Below, one piece after another: positions 17,078 through 25,996 of a stretch of DNA of 64,000 nt (position 1 is the stretch's first letter; each line of letters opens with the position of its first letter). Below the pieces are notes generated by a model, which was given only the letters and a program-made list of their open reading frames with translations, searched no databases and had not been told where the DNA came from. This DNA comes from JAUVKT01 sp942491535 (GTDB lineage: Bacteria > Bacteroidota > Bacteroidia > Bacteroidales > VadinHA17), in contig CALOBV010000025.1 of assembly GCA_942491535.1 (NCBI GenBank), positions 62,001 to 126,000 on the forward strand, given 5' to 3'. Made by a program: the position numbers and the translations under genes.

Positions 17078-17752
17078 TTACTTAACCCTGGCAATATATT
17101 TCTGAATATTATTTCCCTCGTTGCTATCAGGATATTCATCCTGAATTCTCTTATACATCTCAAGAGCTTTCTCCATATTTCCTTCGAGCTCATATATCTG
17201 ACCTGTCTTAAGGAGGTAGATGGGATTATAAAAGTCATTCTTACTAAAATTTACAGCCTTTAAATAGAACTCTATCCCCTTAGTAATATTTCCAAGCTCA
17301 ACATATGCATCTCCTGTACACCCAAGAGCCAGTGGTGAAATAGCTTCATCATCCTTGTCGAACTTACCAAGGTAGTCTATTGCTGACTCATACTCCCCCG
17401 CTCTCAGAAGACATACTCCAGCATAATAATTAGCCAGATTGCCCGGCTTTGTTGCCTTGTATTCTTTTGCTATATCAATAAATCCCAGGTAATTGCCATC
17501 ACCATAGAGTGCCAGGTTTACAGAATCTTTACTAAAATATTCTTCTGCAACAAACATCTGTGAAAGGGCATCATTTGACTTATTGTTTATCCTCATTTTT
17601 ATAAGCCAGAATGCACCGACAACAACAACAACAATAGCCAGGCCATATAGAAGTTGCCTGTAGTTATCCTCAATAAATTGTTCGGTTTTTGACAATGTTT
17701 GTTCTACATTGTCAAATCCTTTTGCTTCTGACTGCTTTTTTTTCTTTGCCAT
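17078..17752 (-). CDS. Membrane-anchored TPR protein, YfgM-like
   Basis: The protein has 224 residues. A lysine-rich N-terminus (MAKKKKQ) precedes a single transmembrane helix (about residues 34-52, LLYGLAIVVVVVGAFWLIK), then a long solenoid with TPR-like helices (ANYYAGVCLLRAGEYESAIDYL and later GDAYVELGNITKGIEFYLKA). The type II topology and TPR_21-like region resemble YfgM, an accessory of the SecYEG translocon and periplasmic chaperone network. It is the first gene of a pair with ribH. On the minus strand a TACTTTTG element lies about 49 bases upstream. Function is by analogy only. Confidence 0.8.
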   Translation of the reverse strand: MAKKKKQSEAKGFDNVEQTLSKTEQFIEDNYRQLLYGLAIVVVVVGAFWLIKMRINNKSNDALSQMFVAEEYFSKDSVNLALYGDGNYLGFIDIAKEYKATKPGNLANYYAGVCLLRAGEYESAIDYLGKFDKDDEAISPLALGCTGDAYVELGNITKGIEFYLKAVNFSKNDFYNPIYLLKTGQIYELEGNMEKALEMYKRIQDEYPDSNEGNNIQKYIARVK

Positions 17753-17800
17753 TTTATTACTCTTATATATTAAGCCCTTACGGTCTCTTTTTTAACTTCG

Positions 17801-17808
17801 CAAAAGTA
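17801..17808 (-). promoter_or_regulatory. Putative -7 element of the TPR-ribH transcript
   Basis: The minus strand reads TACTTTTG, a match to TAnnTTTG, with GTTT about 20 bases further upstream. The distance to the ATG at 17752 is about 49 bases. Confidence 0.55.
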
Positions 17809-17927
17809 AGCTTTTTCGGCATTTATTGAAACATTTAATTCAAAAAATCAATGCAGTGACTTTTCTGATAAAAGATACTGTCAGACAATACTTTAAAAAA
17901 TAAAGTTTTCAGGGTAGATAGTTTTGC

Positions 17928-17935
17928 TAATTTTG
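17928..17935 (+). promoter_or_regulatory. Putative -7 element of recF
   Basis: TAATTTTG matches TAnnTTTG and lies 24 bases before the recF ATG. A TTTTC stretch 18-20 bases upstream may serve as the -33 region. Confidence 0.6.
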
Positions 17936-17959
17936 TAAAAACAGAACGCATATTTTATA

Positions 17960-19078
17960 ATGTACCTAAGTAAGCTCAAATTATCGAATTTTAAGAACTA
18001 CGGCGAATCAGATATCGATTTCTCTTCGAAGATAAATTGTTTTGTAGGAGATAATGGAGTTGGTAAAACAAATATTCTGGATGCCATACACTTCCTCTCC
18101 CTTACCAAGAGTTATTTTACAAATATCGACAGTAACTGTATTAAGCATGGAGAGGATTATTTCCTGATAAAGGGAATTATTAACACTGATACTGGAGATG
18201 AGGACGTTTATTGTGGTTTTCAAAAGGGTAAGAGAAAGGTGTTTAAGCATAATAATAAGGAATACTCACGTATGTCTGAGCATATAGGTAAGTATCCTGT
18301 TGTAATGATTTCTCCTTCAGATAGTTCTATAATTGAAGGAGGGAGTGAGGAAAGACGTAAGTTTATGAATGGGGTCATTTCGCAATACGACAGGAGCTAC
18401 CTGGAAGCACTTATGCGTTATAATAGGGCAGTGAAGAACAGAAATATCCTTTTAAAACAATACGCTCAAAGGAAGAAATATGACAGGGAAATGCTTGGTT
18501 TGTGGGAACAGCAGATGATTCCTTTGGCCGAACAGATACATAAGGCAAGGACAGAATTTGTTCAGGAACTTATTCCTGTTTTCCAGGAATACTACACCCA
18601 TATCTCTGGAGGCAGGGAGAAAGTGAGACTTACTTACAGATCTCAATTAAACAAGATGTCTCTTAAAGAAAATCTGGAAATGTCCTTCGACAAGGATTGT
18701 ATACTGTCGTATACTACCACCGGTATACATCGTGATGATATGACTCTTGAAATGGACCATTACCCTATCAGGGATCTGGGTTCTCAGGGTCAGCAAAAGT
18801 CATATTTGGTAGCACTTAAACTTGCCAAGTTCGATTATATCAGTAATAAGGGCAAAGTAATTCCGGTACTTTTAATGGATGATGTATTTGATAAATTTGA
18901 TGCAAGGAGGGTGGAGAAAATTATAGAGCTTGTTGCAGATAATAAGTTCGGTCAAATATTTATTACAGACACTCACCGCGACAGGCTGAACCTGATACTT
19001 TCAGGTTCAGATGTTGATTATAAGCTGTTCAGGATTGATGCAGGCGTAGAGGAGATAATAACTAACGGAATAAGTTGA
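17960..19078 (+). CDS. recF: DNA replication and repair protein RecF
   Basis: The protein has 372 residues, typical for RecF, the SMC-like ATPase that helps load RecA at gaps. It starts MYLSKLKLSNFKNY, carries the Walker A loop GDNGVGKTN at about residue 31-39, an RRKFMNGVISQYD segment, the signature GSQGQQKSYLVALKLA and Walker B VLLMDDVFDKFD. The adjacent downstream DUF721 gene is 7 bases away, a pairing common in Bacteroidota. It is not next to dnaA, which is about 13 kb away in this window. Confidence 0.96.
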   Translation: MYLSKLKLSNFKNYGESDIDFSSKINCFVGDNGVGKTNILDAIHFLSLTKSYFTNIDSNCIKHGEDYFLIKGIINTDTGDEDVYCGFQKGKRKVFKHNNKEYSRMSEHIGKYPVVMISPSDSSIIEGGSEERRKFMNGVISQYDRSYLEALMRYNRAVKNRNILLKQYAQRKKYDREMLGLWEQQMIPLAEQIHKARTEFVQELIPVFQEYYTHISGGREKVRLTYRSQLNKMSLKENLEMSFDKDCILSYTTTGIHRDDMTLEMDHYPIRDLGSQGQQKSYLVALKLAKFDYISNKGKVIPVLLMDDVFDKFDARRVEKIIELVADNKFGQIFITDTHRDRLNLILSGSDVDYKLFRIDAGVEEIITNGIS

Positions 19079-19085
19079 GATTATT

Positions 19086-19376
19086 ATGAGGCGAAAGAAA
19101 ACCATGTTGATGGCAGATGTTCTAAAAGAATATAAGAAGGAGATGAATATCGAGAGCAAGCTAAAAGAAGTTGAGTTAATTAATTCATGGGAAAAGATTG
19201 CCGGCAAGGCTATTGCCAGGCATACAAAAAAAGTTTTTGTCAGGGATAGTACCCTGGTTATTGTTCTCAATTCGTCTGTGGTTAGAAATGAACTCTTTAT
19301 GATTCGTGAGACACTTATCCAAAGAGTTAATGAACTGGCAGGAGAACAAATTATTAAGTCTGTTGAATTAAGATAG
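19086..19376 (+). CDS. DUF721 protein, DciA-like
   Basis: This 96-residue protein of the DUF721 family has the core pattern LINSWEKIAGKAIARHTKKVFVRDSTLVIVLNSSVVRNEL, a KH-like fold with a conserved tryptophan. DciA, the ancestral loader or recruiter of the replicative helicase DnaB in bacteria without DnaC, belongs to this family. The Bacteroidota form is short and lacks the extended tails, so its loader role is an inference. It is probably co-transcribed with recF and converges on ndk with a 16-base gap. Confidence 0.85.
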   Translation: MRRKKTMLMADVLKEYKKEMNIESKLKEVELINSWEKIAGKAIARHTKKVFVRDSTLVIVLNSSVVRNELFMIRETLIQRVNELAGEQIIKSVELR

Positions 19377-19392
19377 AGAAGGAATTATCAGC

Positions 19393-19818
19393 TCAGGCAT
19401 AAAATCTCTCAAAACCTGAAAAGAAGAATGCTGCCTCAATCTTTGCATTTTCAGGACTATCTGATCCATGAATAGCATTCATCTGTAGTGATTCTGCAAA
19501 TAATTTTCTGATCGTTCCTTCGTCTGCTTTTTCCGGATCAGTGCTGCCGATAAGCTTCCTGAACTCCTCAACTGCATTCTCATGTTTCAGGATTAGCGTC
19601 ACAATCGGTCCCGATATCATAAATTCACAGAGGTCATTATAAAATGGTCTGTCTTTGTGAACTCCGTAAAAAGACTGTGCCTGGGCCATGGTCATCCTAA
19701 CCATCTTCATTGCTGATATCCTGAATCCGGCCTCGTTTATTCTGGCCAGTATAGGTCCGATTTTTTTATTTTTTACTGCATTGGGTTTGATAATAGCGAA
19801 AGTGAAATCGTTGTTCAT
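19393..19818 (-). CDS. ndk: Nucleoside diphosphate kinase
   Basis: The protein has 141 residues. It transfers the gamma phosphate between nucleoside triphosphates and diphosphates through a phosphohistidine. The start TFAIIKPNAVKN, the KMVRMT strand and the active-site segment NAIHGSDSPENA are present, with the catalytic histidine at H117. Length and motifs are normal for the family. It is divergent from nrnA with a 60-base gap that holds the nrnA promoter. Confidence 0.96.
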   Translation of the reverse strand: MNNDFTFAIIKPNAVKNKKIGPILARINEAGFRISAMKMVRMTMAQAQSFYGVHKDRPFYNDLCEFMISGPIVTLILKHENAVEEFRKLIGSTDPEKADEGTIRKLFAESLQMNAIHGSDSPENAKIEAAFFFSGFERFYA

Positions 19819-19852
19819 ATTAGACTGGTTTTATACAAATACGATATTTTCA

Positions 19853-19860
19853 TATCTTTG
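19853..19860 (+). promoter_or_regulatory. Putative -7 element of the nrnA-FKBP transcript
   Basis: TATCTTTG matches TAnnTTTG, with a TTTT tract about 20 bases upstream. It ends 18 bases before the ATG at 19879, which decides that ATG over the in-frame TTG at 19858 inside the element. Confidence 0.65.
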
Positions 19861-19878
19861 TTCATCATTTTTTTGCAT

Positions 19879-20889
19879 ATGAGACAAAGTACAGGTAAAT
19901 ATATAAAAGAATTATCGGAATCTTTTGAGTCATCGGAAAATATATCTCTGGTGTGCCACACAAATCCCGATGGTGATGCAATAGGTTCTATGCTTGGTTT
20001 ATATCACTATCTGGCACAAAAAGGAAAGCACTGCCATATGGTATCTCCTTCACCCTTGCCTGAATACCTTTTATGGTTGAGCGGGGCAGAGGAAATAATT
20101 GTTTATACCAATAATGCGGAGGAAGCCGAAAAACAATTTAAAAACTCTGATTTGCTGGTGATGCTCGATTTTAATCACCCGGCAAGACTTGGGAAGCTCA
20201 AGTTTATAGATGATTATATTATTGAACGAAAAATTTTGATTGATCATCATCCTGGGCCTGAAGTTAAAGCCGATCTGGTAATCTCAGAGCCAAAATTCAG
20301 CTCGACAGCTGAACTGGTATATGATCTTATAACTCATATTGAAGGTAAAGATTTCGTGTATAAACCATTCTCAGATGCTATATATGTAGGGATGATGACT
20401 GATACAGGTAATTTCAGTTTCGGAACTTATGATGGTGAAACTTTACGTATCGTATCAACTCTGCTTGATAATGGACTGGATAAGGGAGAAATTACCAACC
20501 TTGTATATGATAATTTTTCTGCCGACAGGATGCGACTGAAAGGATTTGCATTGATTGAAAGGATGGTCGTTATACCTGAATACAAGGCAGCCTATATTTA
20601 TTTGTCAAGAGAAGATCTTGCCAGGTTTAATCATAAAGTAGGCGATACCGAGGGCTTTGTAAATATGCCACTGTCTATTAGAGATATATGTTTTTCGGTT
20701 CTGTTTATTGAGAAATATGACCATATTAAACTTTCGCTCAGATCAAAGGGTGATTTTTCTGTTAATGATTTCTCTCGAAAGTATTTTAAGGGTGGGGGAC
20801 ATAAAAACGCTGCAGGGGGAAAATCGCAGCTTGGCTTAAACGAATGTATTAAATACTTCGAGTCGCTTCTTCCCCTTATGGAGAAATAG
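19879..20889 (+). CDS. nrnA: DHH-family phosphoesterase, NrnA-like
   Basis: The protein has 336 residues. DHH-DHHA1 motifs occur in order: HTNPDGDAIGS (metal ligands), a second aspartate site in VMLDFNHPARLG, the DHH triad in LIDHHPGPE, MMTDTGNFSF, and the C-terminal GGGHKNAAGG of the DHHA1 domain. Members degrade short RNAs (nanoRNAs or pGpG-like dinucleotides) and dephosphorylate 3'-phosphoadenosine 5'-phosphate. It is followed after 10 bases by an FKBP-type lipoprotein gene and is probably the first gene of a three-gene transcript. The start is set by the promoter element directly upstream. Confidence 0.92.
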   Translation: MRQSTGKYIKELSESFESSENISLVCHTNPDGDAIGSMLGLYHYLAQKGKHCHMVSPSPLPEYLLWLSGAEEIIVYTNNAEEAEKQFKNSDLLVMLDFNHPARLGKLKFIDDYIIERKILIDHHPGPEVKADLVISEPKFSSTAELVYDLITHIEGKDFVYKPFSDAIYVGMMTDTGNFSFGTYDGETLRIVSTLLDNGLDKGEITNLVYDNFSADRMRLKGFALIERMVVIPEYKAAYIYLSREDLARFNHKVGDTEGFVNMPLSIRDICFSVLFIEKYDHIKLSLRSKGDFSVNDFSRKYFKGGGHKNAAGGKSQLGLNECIKYFESLLPLMEK

Positions 20890-20899
20890 CTGAGCACTT

Positions 20900-21427
20900 A
20901 TGAAAAAGAACAGGTCTGTAATAATATTTTCAATACTTATTTTTTTTGCCCTTGCTAACTCCGGATGCAGGGTAAGTGATTCGCCTGACTCTAATATTAG
21001 AATTTCCGACGAACAAATGGTTAATATTAATCGTGAGCTTGTAATCAAGGAAAGGGAAAGGATTGAGAACTATATAAAGAGAAAAGAGCTTGATATGAAT
21101 ATGAGTGATGCAGGAATCTGGTATCTGATCTCTAATAATGGGTCCGGTGAAAATCTCCGTTCTGGAGACAGAGTAAGACTGCAATATACATGTAGCTTAC
21201 TTGATGGTACCCTGTGTTATTCTTCAGATATTAATGGTGATCTGAATGTAACTATCGGTAGATCTGATATCCCCTCCGGGCTGGATGAAGCTCTCAGGAT
21301 ATTGAAAACAGGAAGTGAGGCAATTATTATTTTACCCAGTAATATGGCATTCGGATTGGTGGGTGACGGTGACAGAATCCCGGCAAGAGCTGCCTTAATC
21401 TATGAACTAAAGGTCTTTGCCCGATAA
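20900..21427 (+). CDS. FKBP-type peptidyl-prolyl isomerase lipoprotein, GldI-like
   Basis: The protein has 175 residues. A lipoprotein signal ends at C23 (lipobox ANSGC). A linker helix with KRKELDMNMSDAGIWYLI leads into an FKBP domain: SGDRVRLQYTCSLLDGT, then IPSGLDEALRILKTGSEAIIILPSNMAFG. The order nrnA then an FKBP lipoprotein matches the gldI neighbourhood that I recall from gliding Bacteroidota. GldI is a periplasmic folding factor, and non-gliding relatives keep the gene. It should sit on the periplasmic face of a membrane and assist folding of exported proteins. Some aromatic residues of the FKBP active site differ, so activity is uncertain. Confidence 0.82.
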   Translation: MKKNRSVIIFSILIFFALANSGCRVSDSPDSNIRISDEQMVNINRELVIKERERIENYIKRKELDMNMSDAGIWYLISNNGSGENLRSGDRVRLQYTCSLLDGTLCYSSDINGDLNVTIGRSDIPSGLDEALRILKTGSEAIIILPSNMAFGLVGDGDRIPARAALIYELKVFAR

Positions 21428-21475
21428 GTGTTAACTTAGCACGATTTTTGATATAACAAAAACAAAGCTGTGATT

Positions 21476-21979
21476 ATGAAGAAACATTTGCATATAAGTT
21501 TAATGATCTTACTTTTCTTATCCCTGACATTTACTTACTCCTGTAAGGAAGATGTCGATTATGAGGCCATTGAGATTGAACAAATTGATGATTTTTTGAG
21601 TAAACATGATTTAGACATAACACCTAAACCCAGCGGTCTGTACTTTAAAGATGTTACAGTTGGAATAGGTGAGGTAGCCCAGGCTCTTGATACTGTGGAA
21701 GTATATTATACAGGATTTTACCTGAGTGGCATAAAGTTCGATAGCAATGTTACCAGCGATGAACCACTCAGGTTTGTTGTATGGGACAGTAGCTATAACT
21801 CACTTATAGATGGTTTCTATGAAGCTATGACATATATGAAGGCGAGCGGAGAAGCATTTGTAATATTTCCAAGCTGGTTGGCCTATGGAACAAGTGGCAG
21901 TGGAAGTATACCTGGATATACTCCAATAATATTTGAACTGGAGCTGGTAAAAATTGACAGGGGTCCTGGTACAGAATAG
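21476..21979 (+). CDS. Second FKBP-type peptidyl-prolyl isomerase lipoprotein
   Basis: The protein has 167 residues from ATG 21476; an in-frame GTG at 21470 is also open. The signal peptide ends at a lipobox-like FTYSC, giving lipidated C23. The FKBP domain follows: LDTVEVYYTGFYLSGIKFDSN, SLIDGFYEAMTYMKASGEAFVIFPSWLAYG and PIIFELELVKI. It lies 48 bases after the GldI-like gene and is its paralogue with diverged sequence, so the pair may share periplasmic folding work. A strong bidirectional terminator follows. Confidence 0.85.
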   Translation: MKKHLHISLMILLFLSLTFTYSCKEDVDYEAIEIEQIDDFLSKHDLDITPKPSGLYFKDVTVGIGEVAQALDTVEVYYTGFYLSGIKFDSNVTSDEPLRFVVWDSSYNSLIDGFYEAMTYMKASGEAFVIFPSWLAYGTSGSGSIPGYTPIIFELELVKIDRGPGTE

Positions 21980-21992
21980 TTAGTTAAAACAT

Positions 21993-22029
21993 AAAAAAAA
22001 GGGTGCCTCTGAATAGAGCACCCTTTTTT
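21993..22029. terminator. Bidirectional intrinsic terminator
   Basis: An A8 run, the stem GGGTGC-C-TCT, a GAAT loop, AGAGCACCC, then T6. It separates the convergent FKBP and BNR-repeat genes and can work on both strands. Confidence 0.85.
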
Positions 22030-22045
22030 GTTGTTGTATGTGTAT

Positions 22046-25000
22046 TTACTTGATTATTTTGTCGAGGGTAATATTCTTCTCTGCGAAGAAGTCAACATAC
22101 TTTTGCCAGTCATTCTCTATGAAATTATTGATAAGCTCTTCTGCCTCTTCTATAGCTTTTAATCCATCCTCAACCGACTTGTTTTCGACATCGGTTAATA
22201 TGTCTCTTGCACTATAGAGAACATTGATCCCAAACATCCTTTGGCCGAAGCCTTCCCTGCGGTTGGAGAACATCCTGAACAACCTGTTATATTCCTTATT
22301 TACAGCGTCGTAAGCTGCTTTATGATCGTCTGCGAAGTCCATGTCGTCTGTAATCAGGTCGTTCATCTTCGTAAGCCTGCTTCTGAACTTTGTGAACATG
22401 CTGTAGGTCTCATTATAGGCTTTAACCTTTATCTGTATTTCAGCAGCTCTATTCAGGTTGGCCATAATTGCATCAATATTTGGCTCAGGTAGTCTTGGGT
22501 CGTTTATTACTTCAGACGAAACTGTAGCACTGTTATTGTTAAGGGATGCAATCAGCTTATATTGTCCTGGAAGTACCTGTGCGCCTCTTCTGAATCGGAA
22601 GGAATTACCTCTTTCCTGTGTCTGGCTCTGGATCATCCCTGGTATTTCCGGGGGGTCCATATCAAAATTCCAGTATACCCTGTTGATACCTTTTTCAACA
22701 TCAAACTCCAGGGTGCGAACGAGGTTGTCGTTTGCATTGAAAACTTCAATTTTCAGTTTATCTTCTGAACCATCTTTTGAATAGAAAGTAATTGGAACAG
22801 CCACGCGTCGATTGGCACCCATAAAGAAAGCATCGGCTCGATAATAATAACCGGGAAGGTTCTTTGTCTGGGCCATTACTGATGCCGGGGGATCGAATAG
22901 AATAAGGTCATTATCAAGGATTCCTTTTCCCTCGCTTGCAATCTTTCTTAAAGGTCTGATATCATCCAGAATCCATATTGACCTTCCAAATGTTCCGATT
23001 ACCAGGTCGTGTTCTCTTGGATGAATTACCATATCATATGTAGAAACGGTAGGATAGCCTTCAGTCCACTTATTCCATGAGTTAGCACCATCGAAGCTAA
23101 CATACAGGCCATATTCAGTACCGGCAAACATCAGGTTCTTTTCGATAGGATCCTGGACAAATGATAGCATATAGCCCCATACATCGTTATCGTCTATTAT
23201 TCTTGACCATGTTTTTCCATAATTGCTGGTTTTGAACAGGTAAGCTGAATAATCTCCCTGGCGGTAATTGTTAACAACCACAAAGGCTTCACCTTCGGTA
23301 AAGGGTGAAAGTTTTACCTGCGATACCCATGCACCGGCAGGCATTTCCTTTATTGCCGAACCCACTTCCGTCCAGTTCTGGCCTCCGTCCCTGGTAAGAT
23401 GAATTTTTCCGTCATCAGTGCCTGCCCAGATAACTCCTTTTTGAAGATTACTCGGACTTATTGCGAGGATAGTACAATGGTTCTCTGCTCCAGTGGCATC
23501 TATTGTAAGACCTCCACTCTGGTTCTGTTTTAATTTATCGGGGTTATTTGTTGTAAGATCCGGCGATATCTTCTCCCAGCTGTCACCCCTGCTTGTACTT
23601 TTGTGAACAAACTGGCTTCCAAAGTAAATGGTATTATCGTCGAATGGATCCTGAGCTATAGCTGCATTCCAGTTAAATCTCAGTCTTTCCCTGTTTTCTC
23701 CCTGTGGTCTGATACTTTTACCCTCTCCTGTGAACAGGTCAATCCTTCTTACCGATCCTCCCTGTGATTGGGCATAACAATACCTGGGATCGTTTGGTAT
23801 AGGTACGGCATCAAAGCCATCACCACCAATCAGGAAGTCCCAGAACTCGTTTATAATACCTCCGTTGTACCATGTATACGCCGGTCCTCGCCATGATCCG
23901 TTATCCTGCATACCACCATATATATTGTATGGAGTTTCCATATCAACATCAATATGATAAAACTGTCCGACCGGCAGATTTGTAATATGTCTCCATGTTT
24001 TTCCCCTGTCGTAAGTAATTGCCATGCCTCCGTCATTCCCTTCTATCATATGCTTTGAATTATTGGGATTGATCCACCATGCATGATGATCGAGATGTAC
24101 CGACTCGCCAATCCTTGTTGGGAACGTTAGTGCACCATCTTCACTCATATTGATACTTGAGTAGAGAGTAAATACCCTGTTCTCATTTTCAGGATCGACA
24201 TGTATCTCTGCATAATAAAAAGGTCTTGAGCCAATATCCTTTTCTCCTCTTTTGCTCCATGTTACGCCTCCGTCTTCAGACCTGTAGATAGCATTCATCT
24301 TCGACTCAACGTAGGCATATATAATGTCGGGGTTACTCTTTGCTATTGATAAACCTACCCGTCCAATTTCATCGGGTAAACCCTTGCTAAGACGGGTAAA
24401 ACTCTCGCCTCCATCGTTTGTGAGATATATGCCTGAACCTTCTCCGCCCGAGTTAAAAAACCATGGCCATCTCTGATGATTCCACATTCCTACAAGAAGT
24501 TTATCAGGATTGTTTGGATCCATTACCATATCCCCAACTCCTGTTGTCTCATTCTTGTATAATATCTGCTTCCATGTCTTACCGCCATCAGTTGTCTTGT
24601 ATACACCTCTTTCTTTGTTTGGGGCCCATGGACTGCCTATCGCGCCAACATAAACAATATCGCTGTTATTGGGATTAACAATAATTCTATGTATATGCCT
24701 AGTTGCTTCAAGTCCCATTAATTTCCAGGTCTTGCCACCGTCGAGACTCTTATATATACCATAACCTCCTGTAAGGCTGTTACGAGGGTTTCCTTCACCT
24801 GTCCCGGCCCATATTATATCAGGCCGCTTAGGGTCTATTGCAAGAGCTCCAATGGATGCAACCTCTTGATTATCAAAAATTGGATTAAACTGTATTCCTC
24901 CACTGGTTGTTTCCCATAAACCACCAGATGCCGTTCCGATATAGAAATGCTCTGTATTAATCGGGTGGACTGCAATTGCTGTAACCCTGCCACTCATCCC

Positions 25001-25120
25001 TGCAGGTCCAATATTTCTTGGAGTCATTCCATGAAATATCGTCATATCAACTGGTTGTGCAGTTACCGCAACGACCAATGCCAGAAGCATAAGTGAAATT
25101 GATAGTTTTTTAGTATTCAT
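22046..25120 (-). CDS. Secreted BNR/Asp-box beta-propeller protein (sortilin/VPS10-like)
   Basis: The protein has 1024 residues and an N-terminal signal peptide (about 1-21, ending VTAQP). At least eight Asp-box/BNR turns are visible, such as SLDGGKTWK, TTDGGKTWK, TNDGGESF, SEDGGVTW, TRDGGQNW and SNYGKTW, so residues 30 to about 720 should form one or two beta-propellers of the VPS10/exo-sialidase-like type. A beta-sandwich-like part (about 740-880) and a helical tail with a coiled-coil appearance end the protein. Databases usually call this family a glycosyl hydrolase or WD40/YVTN repeat protein; no catalytic residues are recognisable, so the function is open. It is exported to the periplasm or surface, and no T9SS C-terminal domain is seen. 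Confidence 0.82.
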   Translation of the reverse strand: MNTKKLSISLMLLALVVAVTAQPVDMTIFHGMTPRNIGPAGMSGRVTAIAVHPINTEHFYIGTASGGLWETTSGGIQFNPIFDNQEVASIGALAIDPKRPDIIWAGTGEGNPRNSLTGGYGIYKSLDGGKTWKLMGLEATRHIHRIIVNPNNSDIVYVGAIGSPWAPNKERGVYKTTDGGKTWKQILYKNETTGVGDMVMDPNNPDKLLVGMWNHQRWPWFFNSGGEGSGIYLTNDGGESFTRLSKGLPDEIGRVGLSIAKSNPDIIYAYVESKMNAIYRSEDGGVTWSKRGEKDIGSRPFYYAEIHVDPENENRVFTLYSSINMSEDGALTFPTRIGESVHLDHHAWWINPNNSKHMIEGNDGGMAITYDRGKTWRHITNLPVGQFYHIDVDMETPYNIYGGMQDNGSWRGPAYTWYNGGIINEFWDFLIGGDGFDAVPIPNDPRYCYAQSQGGSVRRIDLFTGEGKSIRPQGENRERLRFNWNAAIAQDPFDDNTIYFGSQFVHKSTSRGDSWEKISPDLTTNNPDKLKQNQSGGLTIDATGAENHCTILAISPSNLQKGVIWAGTDDGKIHLTRDGGQNWTEVGSAIKEMPAGAWVSQVKLSPFTEGEAFVVVNNYRQGDYSAYLFKTSNYGKTWSRIIDDNDVWGYMLSFVQDPIEKNLMFAGTEYGLYVSFDGANSWNKWTEGYPTVSTYDMVIHPREHDLVIGTFGRSIWILDDIRPLRKIASEGKGILDNDLILFDPPASVMAQTKNLPGYYYRADAFFMGANRRVAVPITFYSKDGSEDKLKIEVFNANDNLVRTLEFDVEKGINRVYWNFDMDPPEIPGMIQSQTQERGNSFRFRRGAQVLPGQYKLIASLNNNSATVSSEVINDPRLPEPNIDAIMANLNRAAEIQIKVKAYNETYSMFTKFRSRLTKMNDLITDDMDFADDHKAAYDAVNKEYNRLFRMFSNRREGFGQRMFGINVLYSARDILTDVENKSVEDGLKAIEEAEELINNFIENDWQKYVDFFAEKNITLDKIIK

Positions 25121-25211
25121 TATTAATGAGTTTTAGATTCAATAGCAAGATATTAAAAAGAAATAAGTAAAGTTTGAAGAAGGACCTGTTTAAAAATATA
25201 TCAGATATATA

Positions 25212-25913
25212 TTAGTTTCCCAGTATGAATATTGCAGGCCGCTTATTGATTGAAGGGACTTTATTTCTCCAGCTTTTTATACTGTCGGTCTTAATATATT
25301 CACTTTCCATTGATATATCAACCGCAATACAGAGTATGGTTTCAGGATTACAGCTTGCAAGTATATCTTCAAGGAGCTTTTGATTTCTATAGGGTGCCTC
25401 GATAATAATCTGCGATACTCCTTTACCGGCTTCCTTTTCAAGTTCTTTAATTGCTCTTATCCTTTCGTCCTTCTTAATCGGAATATATCCCCTGAATGAA
25501 AAGTTCTGCCCGTTCATACCGGATGCTATCAGAGCAAGTAATATCGATGATGGACCTGAGAGAGGAACCACCCGGATAGATTTTTCATGAGCAAGCCTGA
25601 CAAGAGGTGATCCGGGGTCGGCTATGCAGGGTAGTCCGGCCTCGCTCATTAGTCCGATATCAGCACCTGATTCCAGATGTGTGAGGTAGGTACCAAGTAT
25701 TGCATTATCAGTGTGCTCGTTTAGTATGTAAAATTCGCTGTCGTCGATAGGAAAATTTTTATCGATTAGTCTCAGAAACCTTCTGGCACTCCTGATATCT
25801 TCAACGATAAAGTGTCTTAATCGAGAAATTATATGTATAACCTCTTCAGGTATTACATGTTGGTATTTTTCAGTTCCAAGGGTTACAGGTACGAGGTAAA
25901 GGCTTCCTTTCAC
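25212..25913 (-). CDS. RsmI-like SAM-dependent methyltransferase (tetrapyrrole-methylase fold)
   Basis: The protein has 233 residues, shorter than the roughly 280 of classical RsmI. The family pattern is clear: LYLVPVTLG at the N-terminus, a segment GLMSEAGLPCIADPGSPLVRLAH corresponding to the AG-P-I-DPG motif, then VPLSGPSSILLALIASGM and IIEAPYRNQKLLEDIL. RsmI 2'-O-methylates C1402 of 16S rRNA. This short version is common in Bacteroidota and often coexists with a full-length RsmI, so the substrate may differ. It lies downstream of nothing obvious and is divergent from the metallo-hydrolase. Confidence 0.82.
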   Translation of the reverse strand: MKGSLYLVPVTLGTEKYQHVIPEEVIHIISRLRHFIVEDIRSARRFLRLIDKNFPIDDSEFYILNEHTDNAILGTYLTHLESGADIGLMSEAGLPCIADPGSPLVRLAHEKSIRVVPLSGPSSILLALIASGMNGQNFSFRGYIPIKKDERIRAIKELEKEAGKGVSQIIIEAPYRNQKLLEDILASCNPETILCIAVDISMESEYIKTDSIKSWRNKVPSINKRPAIFILGN

Positions 25914-25996
25914 GATGATCTTTTAGGTAAAAATAATAATTTATTTATCCGGAGGCTATATAATAACATTACTTAAGTATATTTTTTGTTAATTTA

